NCBI GenBank assembly: GCA_021531385.1
Contig: JAFBIR010000002.1
Coordinates: 62,001 to 126,000, forward strand
Source of the DNA: Parabacteroides distasonis
GTDB lineage: Bacteria; Bacteroidota; Bacteroidia; Bacteroidales; Tannerellaceae
Length of the DNA stretch: 64,000 nt
Direction: 5' to 3'
Positions 8,582 through 17,453 of this stretch are shown in pieces (positions within the stretch are counted from its first letter, which is position 1; each line of letters opens with the position of its first letter). The notes below the pieces were generated by a model. It was given only the letters and a program-made list of their open reading frames with translations. It had not been told where the DNA came from and searched no databases. Made by a program: the position numbers and the translations under genes.

Positions 8582-9808
8582 ATGAAAAGGATTCTCAGTA
8601 TTTTAGGCTTGGCCTTGCTGGCCGTGAATGTATGGGCACAGCAGGCCCTGTTTAGTGGTAATGACATCGTCTCTCCCGAGGTGCATCCGGATGGCACCGT
8701 AACGTTCCGGCTCTATGCGCCCAAGGCAGTGAAGGTGGAGTTGACAGGTGATTTCCTTCCGCAGATGAAGGTGAAGAGCCCGATGGGTGAGGTGGAGCAG
8801 CCCGGCTACGTCACGTTGAAAGAGGAGAAGGGCGGTCTCTGGACCTATACCTCCGAGAAATTGGCGGATGAGCTCTATTCCTACAAGTTCCGTGTGGATG
8901 GTATGGACTATCTGGATCCCTCCAACGTCTATATGTGTCGCGACATAGCCTCCTATACCAACATCTTTATCGTAACCCATGAGAAGGGTGACAAGGGTGA
9001 TCTCTACAGTGTCAATGAGGTGCCTCATGGCAATGTCTCTAAAGTGTGGTATGACAGCCCTACGTTGCAGACAAAGCGCAGAATGACCGTTTATACACCG
9101 GCTGGTTATGAGAAGGGTGGTCGCTACCCGGTGCTCTATTTGCTGCATGGCGCAGGTGGTGATGAGGATGCTTGGACGACCTTGGGACGTGCCGCACAGA
9201 TTATGGATAACCTGATCGCCGCTGGTAAGGTGAAACCGATGATCGTGGTGATGACCAATGGTAACGCCAACTGTCAAGCCGCTCCGGGCGAGTGGTCGAA
9301 GGGCATGTATAAGCCTTCGTTCATGGGCCATGCGACCTCAAAGCCTGTGGCTTCCATGGAGGAGAGCTTCCCCGATGTGGTGAACTATGTGGACAAGAAC
9401 TATCGCACATTGAAGGGCAAGAAGAATCGGGCTATCTGTGGTCTCTCTATGGGTGGTGGACACTCTTTCGCAATTAGCAAGCTCTATCCAGATATGTTTG
9501 ACTATGTAGGCCTTTTTTCAGCCGCTATTTTCTTGAAGGGTAGCAATGATCCACAGCAGACCGCTTTGGATAAGATGAACAACGATCCGGAGTTCGGCCA
9601 GCAGATGGCGGCACTGTTCGGTGCTCATCCGCAACTCTATTGGATTGCGATTGGTAAGACCGATTTCCTTTATCAGTCGAATGCGGACTATCGCAAGTAT
9701 CTCGACTCAAAAGGCTATAAATATGAGTATTTAGAGACCGATGGCGGTCACATCTGGCGTAACTGGCGTATCTACTTGACGCTCTTCTCGCAGAAGATTT
9801 TCAAGTAA
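8582..9808 (+). CDS. Secreted carbohydrate esterase (CE1/esterase D-like) with N-terminal E-set domain
   Basis: The 408-residue protein starts with a Sec signal peptide ending near AWAQ-like VWAQ (residue 20). Residues about 25-130 look like an isoamylase-N/CBM48-type beta-sandwich (RLYAPKAVKVELTGDF). Residues about 155-408 are an alpha/beta hydrolase of the esterase D/feruloyl-acetylxylan esterase type. The nucleophile is Ser289 in GLSMGGG, HGAGGDEDAW near residue 189 is the oxyanion-side loop, and the likely catalytic His is in DGGHIW near the C-terminus. It probably removes acetyl or feruloyl groups from plant polysaccharide in the periplasm. It stands alone, and the GH10 xylanase is 40 kb away. 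A strong terminator follows. Confidence 0.85.
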   Translation: MKRILSILGLALLAVNVWAQQALFSGNDIVSPEVHPDGTVTFRLYAPKAVKVELTGDFLPQMKVKSPMGEVEQPGYVTLKEEKGGLWTYTSEKLADELYSYKFRVDGMDYLDPSNVYMCRDIASYTNIFIVTHEKGDKGDLYSVNEVPHGNVSKVWYDSPTLQTKRRMTVYTPAGYEKGGRYPVLYLLHGAGGDEDAWTTLGRAAQIMDNLIAAGKVKPMIVVMTNGNANCQAAPGEWSKGMYKPSFMGHATSKPVASMEESFPDVVNYVDKNYRTLKGKKNRAICGLSMGGGHSFAISKLYPDMFDYVGLFSAAIFLKGSNDPQQTALDKMNNDPEFGQQMAALFGAHPQLYWIAIGKTDFLYQSNADYRKYLDSKGYKYEYLETDGGHIWRNWRIYLTLFSQKIFK

Positions 9809-9827
9809 TCATGCGATAACTGATTGG

Positions 9828-9886
9828 AGAGGCTGAACATTCGGGATGAAGGGTGTGGATCCCTGACGAATGTTTAGCCTCTTTTT
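9828..9886 (+). terminator. Terminator after the esterase gene
   Basis: AGAGGCTGAACATTCG and CGAATGTTTAGCCTCT form a 16-bp stem with one G-U pair, followed by TTTT. Its T-run overlaps the stop codon of the convergent M23 gene. Confidence 0.85.
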
Positions 9887-10652
9887 ATTGTGTCTTGATG
9901 GCAATGCTATTCCCCTTGCGTGTGCAGATCAAGCAATAGCGGTGGAGCTTGCGGGTGGTGAAATTGAAAACCATGTTGGGGTTGAAATGTTCCCCGTTGA
10001 GGCGTGTCTCGAAATGGAGATGAGCGGTGGTCGCACGTCCTGTGCGTCCTGTGAGCGCAATCGGTTGTCCCGCTTTGACACGATCGCCCGGTTTCACCAA
10101 GTTCTTGGAGTTATGACTGTAAGCTGTTTCCAAGCCATTGTAATGGCGGATCACGATCAAGTTGCCATAGGCGGCGTAGGGCTTGGCCATCCGTACAAGG
10201 CCGTCGAATGCAGCCACGATTGTATCGTTGGGCTTCGTCTTGATATCCACGCCGGAATGGTGTCTGCGTCGGCCTCCGTAAGGTGAGATGACCTTGCCGC
10301 CTGGCAGGGGAAAGGCATACTCCTCTTCCGGAATCAAAGAGAGGTCGATGATTTCGGTGTTACTCTCCGCAAACCGTTTCGCATCTTTCACGCCAATATG
10401 ATTGCGTTCTCGGTCGCTCAACTGTTCGGTGATGGGCTTGCGAGGAGCATGTGCGGTTTCCACCGCTGGAGGAGCTGGCAGGAGCCACTCGAAATTCTCA
10501 CAAGGTAAAGGGATATTTTGTTTCGGAAAGGTGGTGGTGGTCTCCTCCGCTGAAGGAGACGCGGGCAGGTTGTTTTGTACCCTGCAAGACACCAGTAGCA
10601 TCCCTACAAAAAAGAGGACGATCAGTTTATCTGTTATTTCGATTTTTTTCAT
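9885..10652 (-). CDS. M23-family peptidoglycan endopeptidase, lipoprotein
   Basis: The 255-residue protein has a lipoprotein signal with LLVSC (lipid-modified Cys23), so it should be anchored in an envelope membrane facing the periplasm. Residues about 113-225 form a LytM/M23 domain with zinc ligands His132 and Asp136 (HSGVD) and His211/His213 (HLHFE). All key residues are present, so it should be an active endopeptidase rather than a regulatory relative. The linker at 25-75 is Pro- and Thr-rich. A TAATTTTG -7 element sits at 10660-10667 on this strand. It would place the transcript start at or next to the ATG, so the mRNA may be leaderless. Confidence 0.88.
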   Translation of the reverse strand: MKKIEITDKLIVLFFVGMLLVSCRVQNNLPASPSAEETTTTFPKQNIPLPCENFEWLLPAPPAVETAHAPRKPITEQLSDRERNHIGVKDAKRFAESNTEIIDLSLIPEEEYAFPLPGGKVISPYGGRRRHHSGVDIKTKPNDTIVAAFDGLVRMAKPYAAYGNLIVIRHYNGLETAYSHNSKNLVKPGDRVKAGQPIALTGRTGRATTAHLHFETRLNGEHFNPNMVFNFTTRKLHRYCLICTRKGNSIAIKTQ

Positions 10653-10712
10653 TGCCCGGCAAAATTAGCTAAAAATATGCCTTAACGAGTTTATTGAACT
10701 GCATTTTTATAC

Positions 10713-10720
10713 TAATTTTG
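10713..10720 (+). promoter_or_regulatory. -7 promoter element for the TRAP transporter operon
   Basis: TAATTTTG matches TAnnTTTG 20 bp before the dctP-like start. A weaker TTTA at 10690-10693 is 19 bp upstream in the -33 position. Confidence 0.55.
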
Positions 10721-10740
10721 GCCCCATAAGCATTTTTACC

Positions 10741-11724
10741 ATGAAAAGGTTCTCTATCATTTTTACCTATTTAAGTTGCTGCTGGCTGCTGCTAAGTTGC
10801 GCCGGAGGAGGTGAAGGAACACGCGTGTTGAAATTAGCACACGGCCTACCGCCCAGTCATTCTGTGCATAAGGGATTGGTCTATATGGGCGAGCGATTGC
10901 GGGAGCTATCCGGTGGAAAGCTGACCGTTGATATTTATTCCTCTGCGCAGTTGGGGTCGGAAAATCAATGTATCGAGTTGCTCCAGATAGGCAGCTTAGA
11001 CATCACGAAGGTCAACTCTGCCGCTTTGGAGGGCTTCGCCGATCCGTTTAAAGTGTTTGGTATTCCCTATCTGTTTCGTTCCCGCGAACAATTCTTCCAC
11101 GTGTTGGATGGCCCAGTCGGGGAGCGCATCTTAGCTTCTACCATTCCCTATTGGTTCCGTGGGTTGGCCTATTTTGATTCCGGTGCCCGCAGCTTTTACA
11201 CGGTGAATAAACCAATTCGTCGCCCGGAGGATTTGAAAGGAGTGAAGATTCGTGTGCAAAAGAGTCCGATTGCTGTGGAGATGATGAAGACCTTCGGGGG
11301 ATCCGCTACCCCCGTGGATTGGGGTGAGCTTTATACCGCTTTGCAAAGTAACGTGGTGGATGGTGCGGAGAATAACACCCCTTCCGTCACGACCGCCTTT
11401 CACCATGAGGTGGTGAAGTATTACACGGTTAATGAGCACACCATGTGTCCTGATGTGATTATCATCAGCTTGGCTACTTGGAACAAGTTAAGCGAGCAAG
11501 AGCGCAGTTGGCTGCGTACCGCTGCGGAGGAGGCTGCTCACTATCAACGTAAACTATGGGCGGAACAGGAGCAAGCCTCTATGCAGGAGATGCAGGAGAA
11601 GGGCATGGAGATTATCTATCCGGATAAACAGCCCTTCATTGATGCGGCGCAACCGATGCTGGAGAAATACCGGAAAGATCCCCTTTTTAAGGAACTAATC
11701 AAAGATATAGAGCAAACAAAATGA
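10741..11724 (+). CDS. TRAP transporter solute-binding lipoprotein (DctP family)
   Basis: This is the extracytoplasmic substrate receptor of a tripartite ATP-independent periplasmic transporter. It is 327 residues long. The signal sequence ends in LLLSC with lipid Cys20, so the receptor is membrane-tethered rather than free in the periplasm. LAHGLPPSHSVHKG starts the mature fold, and residues around 150-175 (SGARSFYTVNKPIRRPEDLKG) contain the Arg that normally grips the substrate carboxylate (in KIRVQKS). Substrates of this family are usually organic or sugar acids such as uronates. The kdgK-eda-uxaC operon 7 kb away makes a uronate possible but does not show it. Its stop overlaps the next start (ATGA). 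Confidence 0.9.
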   Translation: MKRFSIIFTYLSCCWLLLSCAGGGEGTRVLKLAHGLPPSHSVHKGLVYMGERLRELSGGKLTVDIYSSAQLGSENQCIELLQIGSLDITKVNSAALEGFADPFKVFGIPYLFRSREQFFHVLDGPVGERILASTIPYWFRGLAYFDSGARSFYTVNKPIRRPEDLKGVKIRVQKSPIAVEMMKTFGGSATPVDWGELYTALQSNVVDGAENNTPSVTTAFHHEVVKYYTVNEHTMCPDVIIISLATWNKLSEQERSWLRTAAEEAAHYQRKLWAEQEQASMQEMQEKGMEIIYPDKQPFIDAAQPMLEKYRKDPLFKELIKDIEQTK

Positions 11725-12194
11725 GAAAACTGATAGACAAAGGATTGGAACTGCTGCTGATGGGGCTGATGGCCTTCTTGGTGGTGGATGTGTTATGGCA
11801 AGTGCTCAGCCGTTATGTGTTGGCCTCTCCCAGCTCATTCACGGATGAGGTCGCCGGATTTCTTTTGATTTGGGTAGGCCTGCTGGGGGCAGCCTATGTG
11901 TCCGGACGAGAAGAACATTTGGCGATCGACCTCTTGGTGAGACGGGCGAGCAAGCAAGGACAGTATCGGCTGCGACAGGTAGCTTATGGCGTCATCTGCC
12001 TCTTTGCGTTGGCGGTATTGGTAGGTGGAGGCAGTTGGCTGGTTTACACCCGCTTCCATTTGGGCGTCACCTCCGCCTCCTTAGAGATTAATTTAGGATA
12101 TGTCTATCTGGCGCTTCCGCTCAGTGGTCTGCTTACCGCCTATTATGCCGTGGATAGCTTTTTCAAAATGTCTAACAAAGAATCAAAGAAGTAA
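11721..12194 (+). CDS. TRAP transporter small membrane subunit (DctQ family)
   Basis: The 157-residue protein has four predicted membrane helices (about 10-30, 45-65, 87-110, 126-146), the normal DctQ layout. LLIWVGLLGAAYVSGREEHLAIDLL is the family-typical central segment, with the conserved Arg/Glu after helix 2. DctQ stabilises the large transport subunit DctM. Start overlaps the DctP stop by 4 bp, and DctM begins 9 bp later. Confidence 0.88.
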   Translation: MRKLIDKGLELLLMGLMAFLVVDVLWQVLSRYVLASPSSFTDEVAGFLLIWVGLLGAAYVSGREEHLAIDLLVRRASKQGQYRLRQVAYGVICLFALAVLVGGGSWLVYTRFHLGVTSASLEINLGYVYLALPLSGLLTAYYAVDSFFKMSNKESKK

Positions 12195-12203
12195 TTCAAC
12201 ATT

Positions 12204-13502
12204 ATGGATATCATCGGAATTGTGGTATTGGTGGTCAGCTTTTTCTTTTTGCTGACCGTGGGTGTGCCCATTGCATATAGTATAGGTGTAGCAGGTGTAT
12301 TGACGATGTTGGTGCATATAGATTCGCTCCCTGCCCTGACCACCTATGCCTTGCGGATGGCCTCGGGATTGGATAGTTTTGCGCTGTTGGCGATCCCTTT
12401 CTTTATCTTGGCAGGAAACATCATGAACAGTGGAGGCATCGCCTTGCGACTGATAGATTTCGCCAAGGTGCTGGTTGGACGCTTGCCGGGAGGCTTGGCG
12501 GTAGTCAATGTGGTGGCCAATATGCTTTTCGGGGCGATTAGTGGATCGGCCGCCGCCGCTGCTTCGGCTATTGGCAGCATCATGACCCCTGAGATGCGTA
12601 AGGCGGGTTACGATCCCCATTTCAGTGCGGCGGTGAATATCTCTTCCGCTACGACCGGCATGACGATTCCACCCAGTAATGTGTTGATCGTCTATTCCTT
12701 GGCAAGTGGGGGCGTATCGGTCTCCGCCCTGTTTATGGCGGGCTATCTTCCAGGTATCTTGACTGGTATAGCCCTCATGATCGTGGCGGCACTTTTTGCG
12801 GCGAAGGCGGGCTATCCGGTGGGCGAACGGGTGCCTTTTAAAGAGGCGATGCGCTGTTTCTTTCGGGCAGTACCCAGCTTGATGCTTTTGGTGATCGTGA
12901 TTGGCGGTATCTTGGCGGGATGGTTCACCGCTACGGAGGCTTCGGCAATCGCTGTGCTCTATGCGCTTTTGCTCTCTTTCTTCTACAAGGAATTGACTTG
13001 GAAGGAGCTGCCGGAGGTGCTGCTCCGTTCGGCTCGTACGACGGCCATCGTCCTCTTGTTGGTGGCTACCTGCACCGGCCTCTCGTGGATCATGAGCTAT
13101 GAGAACATCCCGCAGACGGTCAGTCGCCTGCTGTTAGCCATCAGCGATAATCCGGTGGTAATCTTGCTGTTGATCAATGTAATCCTGTTGGCGGTGGGTA
13201 TCTTTATGGATATGACACCGGCCGTGTTGATTTTCACGCCTATTTTCTTGCCGATTGCCACGCAACAGTTGGGCATGGATCCTGTGCATTTTGGCATTAT
13301 GATGGTGCTAAACTTATGCGTCGGGTTGTGCACACCTCCCGTAGGTTCTGTACTTTTCATCGGTTGTAGCGTGGCCGGTGTACGGATTGATCAAGTCATT
13401 CGCCCCTTGGTGCCGCTCTTTGTGGCGATGGTGGTGGTGCTCTTGCTGGTGGCCTTCTTGCCCGATCTCAGTCTGTTGATCCCTCGCCTATTCGGATTAT
13501 AG
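12204..13502 (+). CDS. TRAP transporter large membrane subunit (DctM family)
   Basis: The 432-residue polytopic protein is the ion-coupled transport channel of the TRAP system, with about 12 hydrophobic segments. Recognisable DctM stretches include IPFFILAGNIMNSGGIALRL, the small-residue run GAISGSAAAAASAIGSIM and MTIPPSNVLIVYS. A second pseudo-repeat near the C-terminus carries FMDMTPAVLIFTPIF and LCVGLCTPPVGSVLF. No uronate or sialic-acid gene directly follows; the operon ends at a strong hairpin terminator. All three subunits are intact and in the usual P-Q-M order. Confidence 0.93.
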   Translation: MDIIGIVVLVVSFFFLLTVGVPIAYSIGVAGVLTMLVHIDSLPALTTYALRMASGLDSFALLAIPFFILAGNIMNSGGIALRLIDFAKVLVGRLPGGLAVVNVVANMLFGAISGSAAAAASAIGSIMTPEMRKAGYDPHFSAAVNISSATTGMTIPPSNVLIVYSLASGGVSVSALFMAGYLPGILTGIALMIVAALFAAKAGYPVGERVPFKEAMRCFFRAVPSLMLLVIVIGGILAGWFTATEASAIAVLYALLLSFFYKELTWKELPEVLLRSARTTAIVLLLVATCTGLSWIMSYENIPQTVSRLLLAISDNPVVILLLINVILLAVGIFMDMTPAVLIFTPIFLPIATQQLGMDPVHFGIMMVLNLCVGLCTPPVGSVLFIGCSVAGVRIDQVIRPLVPLFVAMVVVLLLVAFLPDLSLLIPRLFGL

Positions 13503-13508
13503 GATCAT

Positions 13509-13536
13509 AAAAAAGCGGTGAAAGCACCGCTTTTTT
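13509..13536. terminator. Bidirectional terminator between TRAP operon and SDR gene
   Basis: AAAAAAGCGGTG-AAAG-CACCGCTTTTTT is a perfect 12-bp stem with A-run and T-run flanks. It serves the rightward TRAP operon and the leftward SDR gene, whose stop is at 13539. Confidence 0.9.
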
Positions 13537-13538
13537 CT

Positions 13539-14306
13539 CTATTTCTTCTCCCGGTAAATCACCGATCCATTAGCTTGGTGAGTGGCCAATACCAACACCT
13601 CGGCGATCTGCACATGCTTCGGAGCGGAGGCGGCGTAGAAGGCTACATCGGCGATGTCTGCCCCAGTCAAGGGCTCGATACCTTGATAGACGGGTTTCGC
13701 CCGCTCGGTGTCGCCATGGAAACGAACCACACTGAAGTTGGTCTCTACCAAGCCCGGCTTGATGGTGGTCACCCGAACGGCGGATTCGGCCACGTCGATG
13801 CGCAAGCCGTCCGAGATCGTCTTGACCGCCGCTTTCGTAGCACAATAGACATTGCCTCCCGCATAGGCGGCATCGCCAGCCACACTGCCGATGTTGATCA
13901 CATGCCCTTGGTTGCGAGCCACCATGCCCGGCACGACTAAGCGGGTCATCGTCAAGAGTCCTTTGATATTGGTGTCGATCATGATCTCCCAGTCGGTGGG
14001 ATCTCCCTCATACTCCTTTTCCAATCCCAGGGCCAATCCGGCGTTGTTGATCAGGACATCCACCTGCTGCCAAGCGGCATCCAGCCCTTCCCATGCCTTG
14101 TGCGCCTCTTCCGCTTGGCGTACGTCGAACACCAAAGCGGCAACCTCCACGCCAGTCTGTTGCAGCTCCGCTGCGATAGCGTTCAATTTCTGTGCGTTAC
14201 GTCCGGTCAGGATCAGGTTATAGCCTCCTTCGGCAAACTTTCGTGCGCAAGCCTCACCGATACCGCTGGTGGCGCCTGTGATTAAAGCAATCTTCTTGTT
14301 CATCAT
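13539..14306 (-). CDS. Short-chain dehydrogenase/reductase, YdfG-like
   Basis: This is an NADP-type classical SDR of 255 residues. It has the Rossmann motif TGATSGIG (10-17), NNAG (87-90) and the catalytic triad Ser141, Tyr154 and Lys158 (YCATK). It most resembles the YdfG/3-hydroxy acid dehydrogenase group, which oxidises L-allo-threonine and serine or reduces malonic semialdehyde. The exact substrate is inferred. Either of two adjacent ATGs (14306, 14303) may be the start. It is a monocistronic gene, convergent with the TRAP operon across a shared terminator. Confidence 0.9.
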   Translation of the reverse strand: MMNKKIALITGATSGIGEACARKFAEGGYNLILTGRNAQKLNAIAAELQQTGVEVAALVFDVRQAEEAHKAWEGLDAAWQQVDVLINNAGLALGLEKEYEGDPTDWEIMIDTNIKGLLTMTRLVVPGMVARNQGHVINIGSVAGDAAYAGGNVYCATKAAVKTISDGLRIDVAESAVRVTTIKPGLVETNFSVVRFHGDTERAKPVYQGIEPLTGADIADVAFYAASAPKHVQIAEVLVLATHQANGSVIYREKK

Positions 14307-14468
14307 TTTTCTATTTAAATTAAGACCAATCGACCGCGAAGTTACTTAAAATCTGAATGTATTGGTTGTCAATTCAATTCTAATCGCAGGAGATGTTGTT
14401 CCCTGTTTAAGGAGGTGGGTTCACGAAGGGGAGAATGGGTTATATTCGCGCCCAAACGAGTAAGAAAG

Positions 14469-17183
14469 ATGAGAAATAGTATGCTTATGATCGCCTGTTT
14501 CCTGCTGTTTGCCCCGATGCTGTGGGCGCAGGATGTGAAAGGGCATGTGACCGATGCGGAAACCAAGGAGGCATTGGCCGGTGTGAATGTATATTATAAG
14601 GATAATGGAGGTACACGAGGTACGGTGACGGATATGAACGGCTACTACGAGATCAAGGTGGCCGATGGCGAGGCAGAGATCACCTTCAGCTACTTGGGGT
14701 ATGAGACCCTGCGGCATCGGGTGACGATCGCCTCGGGCGAGTTCCTGACCCACGACGTGCAGCTGCGTACGCAAGCCAACTTGATGGATGAGGTGGTGGT
14801 CAGCGTGGGTCGCTATGAGCAGAAGCTGAGCGACATCACCGTCTCCATGGATCTGCTGAAGGCGCAGGAGATCACCCGTCAATCGCCCAAGGATCTGACC
14901 GATGTGCTGAAGAACGTGTCGGGTGTCGATCTGAACGACCGCCAACCCTCGGTGCGTGGCGGCACGGGATGGACCTATAGCGTGGGCAGCCGTGTCTTGG
15001 TGATGGTGGATGGCATGTCGATCCTCACGCCGGGAACGGGCGAGATCAACTGGAACATGGTGCCGATGGAGAACATCGACCAAGTGGAGGTGCTGAAAGG
15101 GGCCTCCTCAGTGCTCTATGGCTCCTCTGCCTTGAACGGCTTGATCCATGTGAAGACCAAACGACCGGGTTTGCAACCGGCTACCTCGGTCAGCTTCCGG
15201 GGCGGTTTGTATGGCAAGCCTCGCCAAGCGGGTACACCGATGTTTGGCAACCTCGACCTTTCCCATTCCCGCCGAATCGGCCACCTGGATCTGACCGTGG
15301 CGGCCAATGGCATCTTGGATGATAGCTATCGGCAGGACAACTACAACAAGCGGGCACGAGCAGGCATGAACCTGACCTATCATGACCCACGGGTGTATGG
15401 CTTGAATTACGGCGCGAACATCAACTACCTTTATAATGATTACAAGGGCTTCTTTATGTGGCGTTCGCCGGAGGAGTATTATGTGCAGTCGCCCTTGGCC
15501 AACATGGGGCGGCAGGAGCATACCTTCTATATCGACCCCTTCCTGAACTACTCCAACGCGGAGAAGCAAACCACCCATCGCTTGAAAGGGCGCTTCTTCC
15601 ATCGTGCCAGCCGCATCATCTCCACGCAGCGTGACCTGACGATCTTGGACATTTTAGACAACATGGGATTCAGCGACCGTTCGATCGCCCCGCTGATGAA
15701 TGTGGTGCAGAATTGGCAGACGACCCTCTTGCCGGGCATCCTGGCGGAACTGCCCAACGTGATGAATGGCCATCTGGGTGGCTTGGTGAATCAAGCGGTG
15801 TCGCTCAGCCAGCAAATCTTCCCCTCGGCTTCCACGGCCGATTACATCGACCTCCTCTCTTGGGTGATGCAGCATCGTCCCTTCCCCGATCAGAACAACT
15901 TGGGGGCATGGTTAGTGGATGCGACGAAGCCTCAGGAGAAGCAGGCACCTGGTGTGTTCGACCATACCTATGCCTATAACCTGGATTACCAGTTCAGCAA
16001 GAAGTTTGATCAGGCGCAGTTCACCGTGGGTGGCACCTATGAGCGCATCCATGCGAAGTCGGAGATGACCGGCACGCACACCAGCGACAATGTCGCACTT
16101 TTCGCGCAATACGACCACAAACTGTTCGACCGCCTGAACCTCTCTGCAGGCGTGCGCTTCGAGTATTACCGGGTGGATGAGCACTATCGGGAGGCGGAGA
16201 CGAAGCTCTTAGGCATGAAGGTTCCCTTCAAACCCGTCTTCAGAGCCGGCTTGAATTATGAGCTGGGCGAGTACAGCTTCCTGCGTGCCTCTTTTGGGCA
16301 GGGTTATCGCTATCCCTCCGTCACCGAGAAGTTCATCTTGAAAGACATCGGAGGTATGGGCGCCTATCCCAACAGCCAGTTGAAGGCGGAGGAGGGCTAC
16401 AACGCCGAGTTGGGCTTGAAGCAAGGCTATCAGTTCGGCCCTGTGAAAGGTTTTGTGGATGTCGCCGGCTTCTATACCCGCTATAAGGACATGATCGAGT
16501 TCCGCTTCGGCCTTTTCAACAAGACCACCTTCGCCTACATCGACGCCTTGTCTAAGCTGATGAGCACGCTGCAAGGTGGTGAGGGCATCGGTATCGGCGC
16601 GCAATTCACCAACGTAGGGCGGGCGGAGATCTATGGTGTGGATCTCTCCACCACGGGTACGTGGACGTTCAATAAGCAGAGCCAGTTGAACTATATGCTG
16701 GGTTATGTCTATACCAACCCCATCGACATGGATCATGTCGCCCGTGAGGCGGAGGAAGAGGCCAACACCGACCTCTTGGCGCAACGCTCGAAGTCGAACG
16801 ACAGCAAGTATCTGAAATACCGTCAGAAGCACTCCGTGAAGGCGGTGCTCGATTGGGAGTGGCGTCGCTTCAACATCGGTACCAACTTAGCTTGGAAGAG
16901 CAAGACCTTGGCGGCCGATTGGTTCATCGTGGATGAGCGGGAGAAGGCGCAACCCGACGTGATGGATTACCTGCGTCAGCTCCTCTACGGAGACGTGACG
17001 GGCGATTGGATGGCCAACAACAAGGGCTATTTCGTGATGGATCTGCGTGCAGGTGTGCGTCTGAACCGCTACCTGCATCTGCAGGCGTTGATCAACAACG
17101 TGCTGAACAAACGCTATTGCACCCGCCCGATGGATGTGGCTGCCCCACGCACGTTCATGGTGCAACTCTCAGCCAATTTTTAA
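14469..17183 (+). CDS. TonB-dependent outer membrane receptor with carboxypeptidase-regulatory-like N-domain
   Basis: I start the 904-residue protein at the ATG at 14469, where MRNSMLMIACFLLF begins a signal peptide ending near LWAQ. The longer in-frame reading to 14415 adds charged residues before it. Order of parts: CarbopepD-regulatory-like domain (about 20-105, VKGHVTDAETKEALAGVNVYY), plug (about 120-230, with SVRGG and QVEVLKGASSVLYGSSALNG) and a long 22-strand-type barrel ending in a C-terminal Phe. No SusD partner follows, so it looks like a metal-chelate or cofactor receptor rather than a glycan SusC. I see no riboswitch upstream. A TATATTCG element at 14441-14448 is a plausible -7. 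Confidence 0.92.
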   Translation: MRNSMLMIACFLLFAPMLWAQDVKGHVTDAETKEALAGVNVYYKDNGGTRGTVTDMNGYYEIKVADGEAEITFSYLGYETLRHRVTIASGEFLTHDVQLRTQANLMDEVVVSVGRYEQKLSDITVSMDLLKAQEITRQSPKDLTDVLKNVSGVDLNDRQPSVRGGTGWTYSVGSRVLVMVDGMSILTPGTGEINWNMVPMENIDQVEVLKGASSVLYGSSALNGLIHVKTKRPGLQPATSVSFRGGLYGKPRQAGTPMFGNLDLSHSRRIGHLDLTVAANGILDDSYRQDNYNKRARAGMNLTYHDPRVYGLNYGANINYLYNDYKGFFMWRSPEEYYVQSPLANMGRQEHTFYIDPFLNYSNAEKQTTHRLKGRFFHRASRIISTQRDLTILDILDNMGFSDRSIAPLMNVVQNWQTTLLPGILAELPNVMNGHLGGLVNQAVSLSQQIFPSASTADYIDLLSWVMQHRPFPDQNNLGAWLVDATKPQEKQAPGVFDHTYAYNLDYQFSKKFDQAQFTVGGTYERIHAKSEMTGTHTSDNVALFAQYDHKLFDRLNLSAGVRFEYYRVDEHYREAETKLLGMKVPFKPVFRAGLNYELGEYSFLRASFGQGYRYPSVTEKFILKDIGGMGAYPNSQLKAEEGYNAELGLKQGYQFGPVKGFVDVAGFYTRYKDMIEFRFGLFNKTTFAYIDALSKLMSTLQGGEGIGIGAQFTNVGRAEIYGVDLSTTGTWTFNKQSQLNYMLGYVYTNPIDMDHVAREAEEEANTDLLAQRSKSNDSKYLKYRQKHSVKAVLDWEWRRFNIGTNLAWKSKTLAADWFIVDEREKAQPDVMDYLRQLLYGDVTGDWMANNKGYFVMDLRAGVRLNRYLHLQALINNVLNKRYCTRPMDVAAPRTFMVQLSANF

Positions 17184-17211
17184 CGTCCCTTTTTGGAATC
17201 CCCCTTTACGC

Positions 17212-17245
17212 AAGGCTGCATGGACCTCGTTGTCCATGTGGCCTT
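17212..17245 (+). terminator. Terminator hairpin after the TonB receptor gene
   Basis: AAGGCTGCATGGAC and GTCCATGTGGCCTT form a continuous 14-bp stem (two G-U pairs) 28 bases after the stop codon. The T-run is weak. The rest of the 17184-17453 gap holds nothing I can assign. Confidence 0.6.
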
Positions 17246-17453
17246 TGTTGCCTACTTTCTCGACATCGAATTAGTAAGCAAATATACCACGCTGCAGGTG
17301 AGCACCGAAAAACTATTACACCTATTACAGCGATAACAGCTGGCAGGGAAGGTTCTCTGTCAAAGTTCCTATATCCACCGTGACTCATTCTTTGTCGTGT
17401 TCTCTAAGCTCCGCTTTCTGCTGTATGGGTTGGATAGCATAACTTACCTACGG

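Noticed and set aside
14307-14468. Cobalamin or other riboswitch in front of the TonB receptor
   Set aside because: The gap is about 160 bp and shows none of the conserved B12-box or other riboswitch cores.
17206-17388. 60-codon leftward frame with a hydrophobic stretch in the gap after the TonB receptor
   Set aside because: No promoter or ribosome binding site stands out, the frame runs through the receptor terminator hairpin, and I know no family. It was considered as a small membrane protein but not supported.
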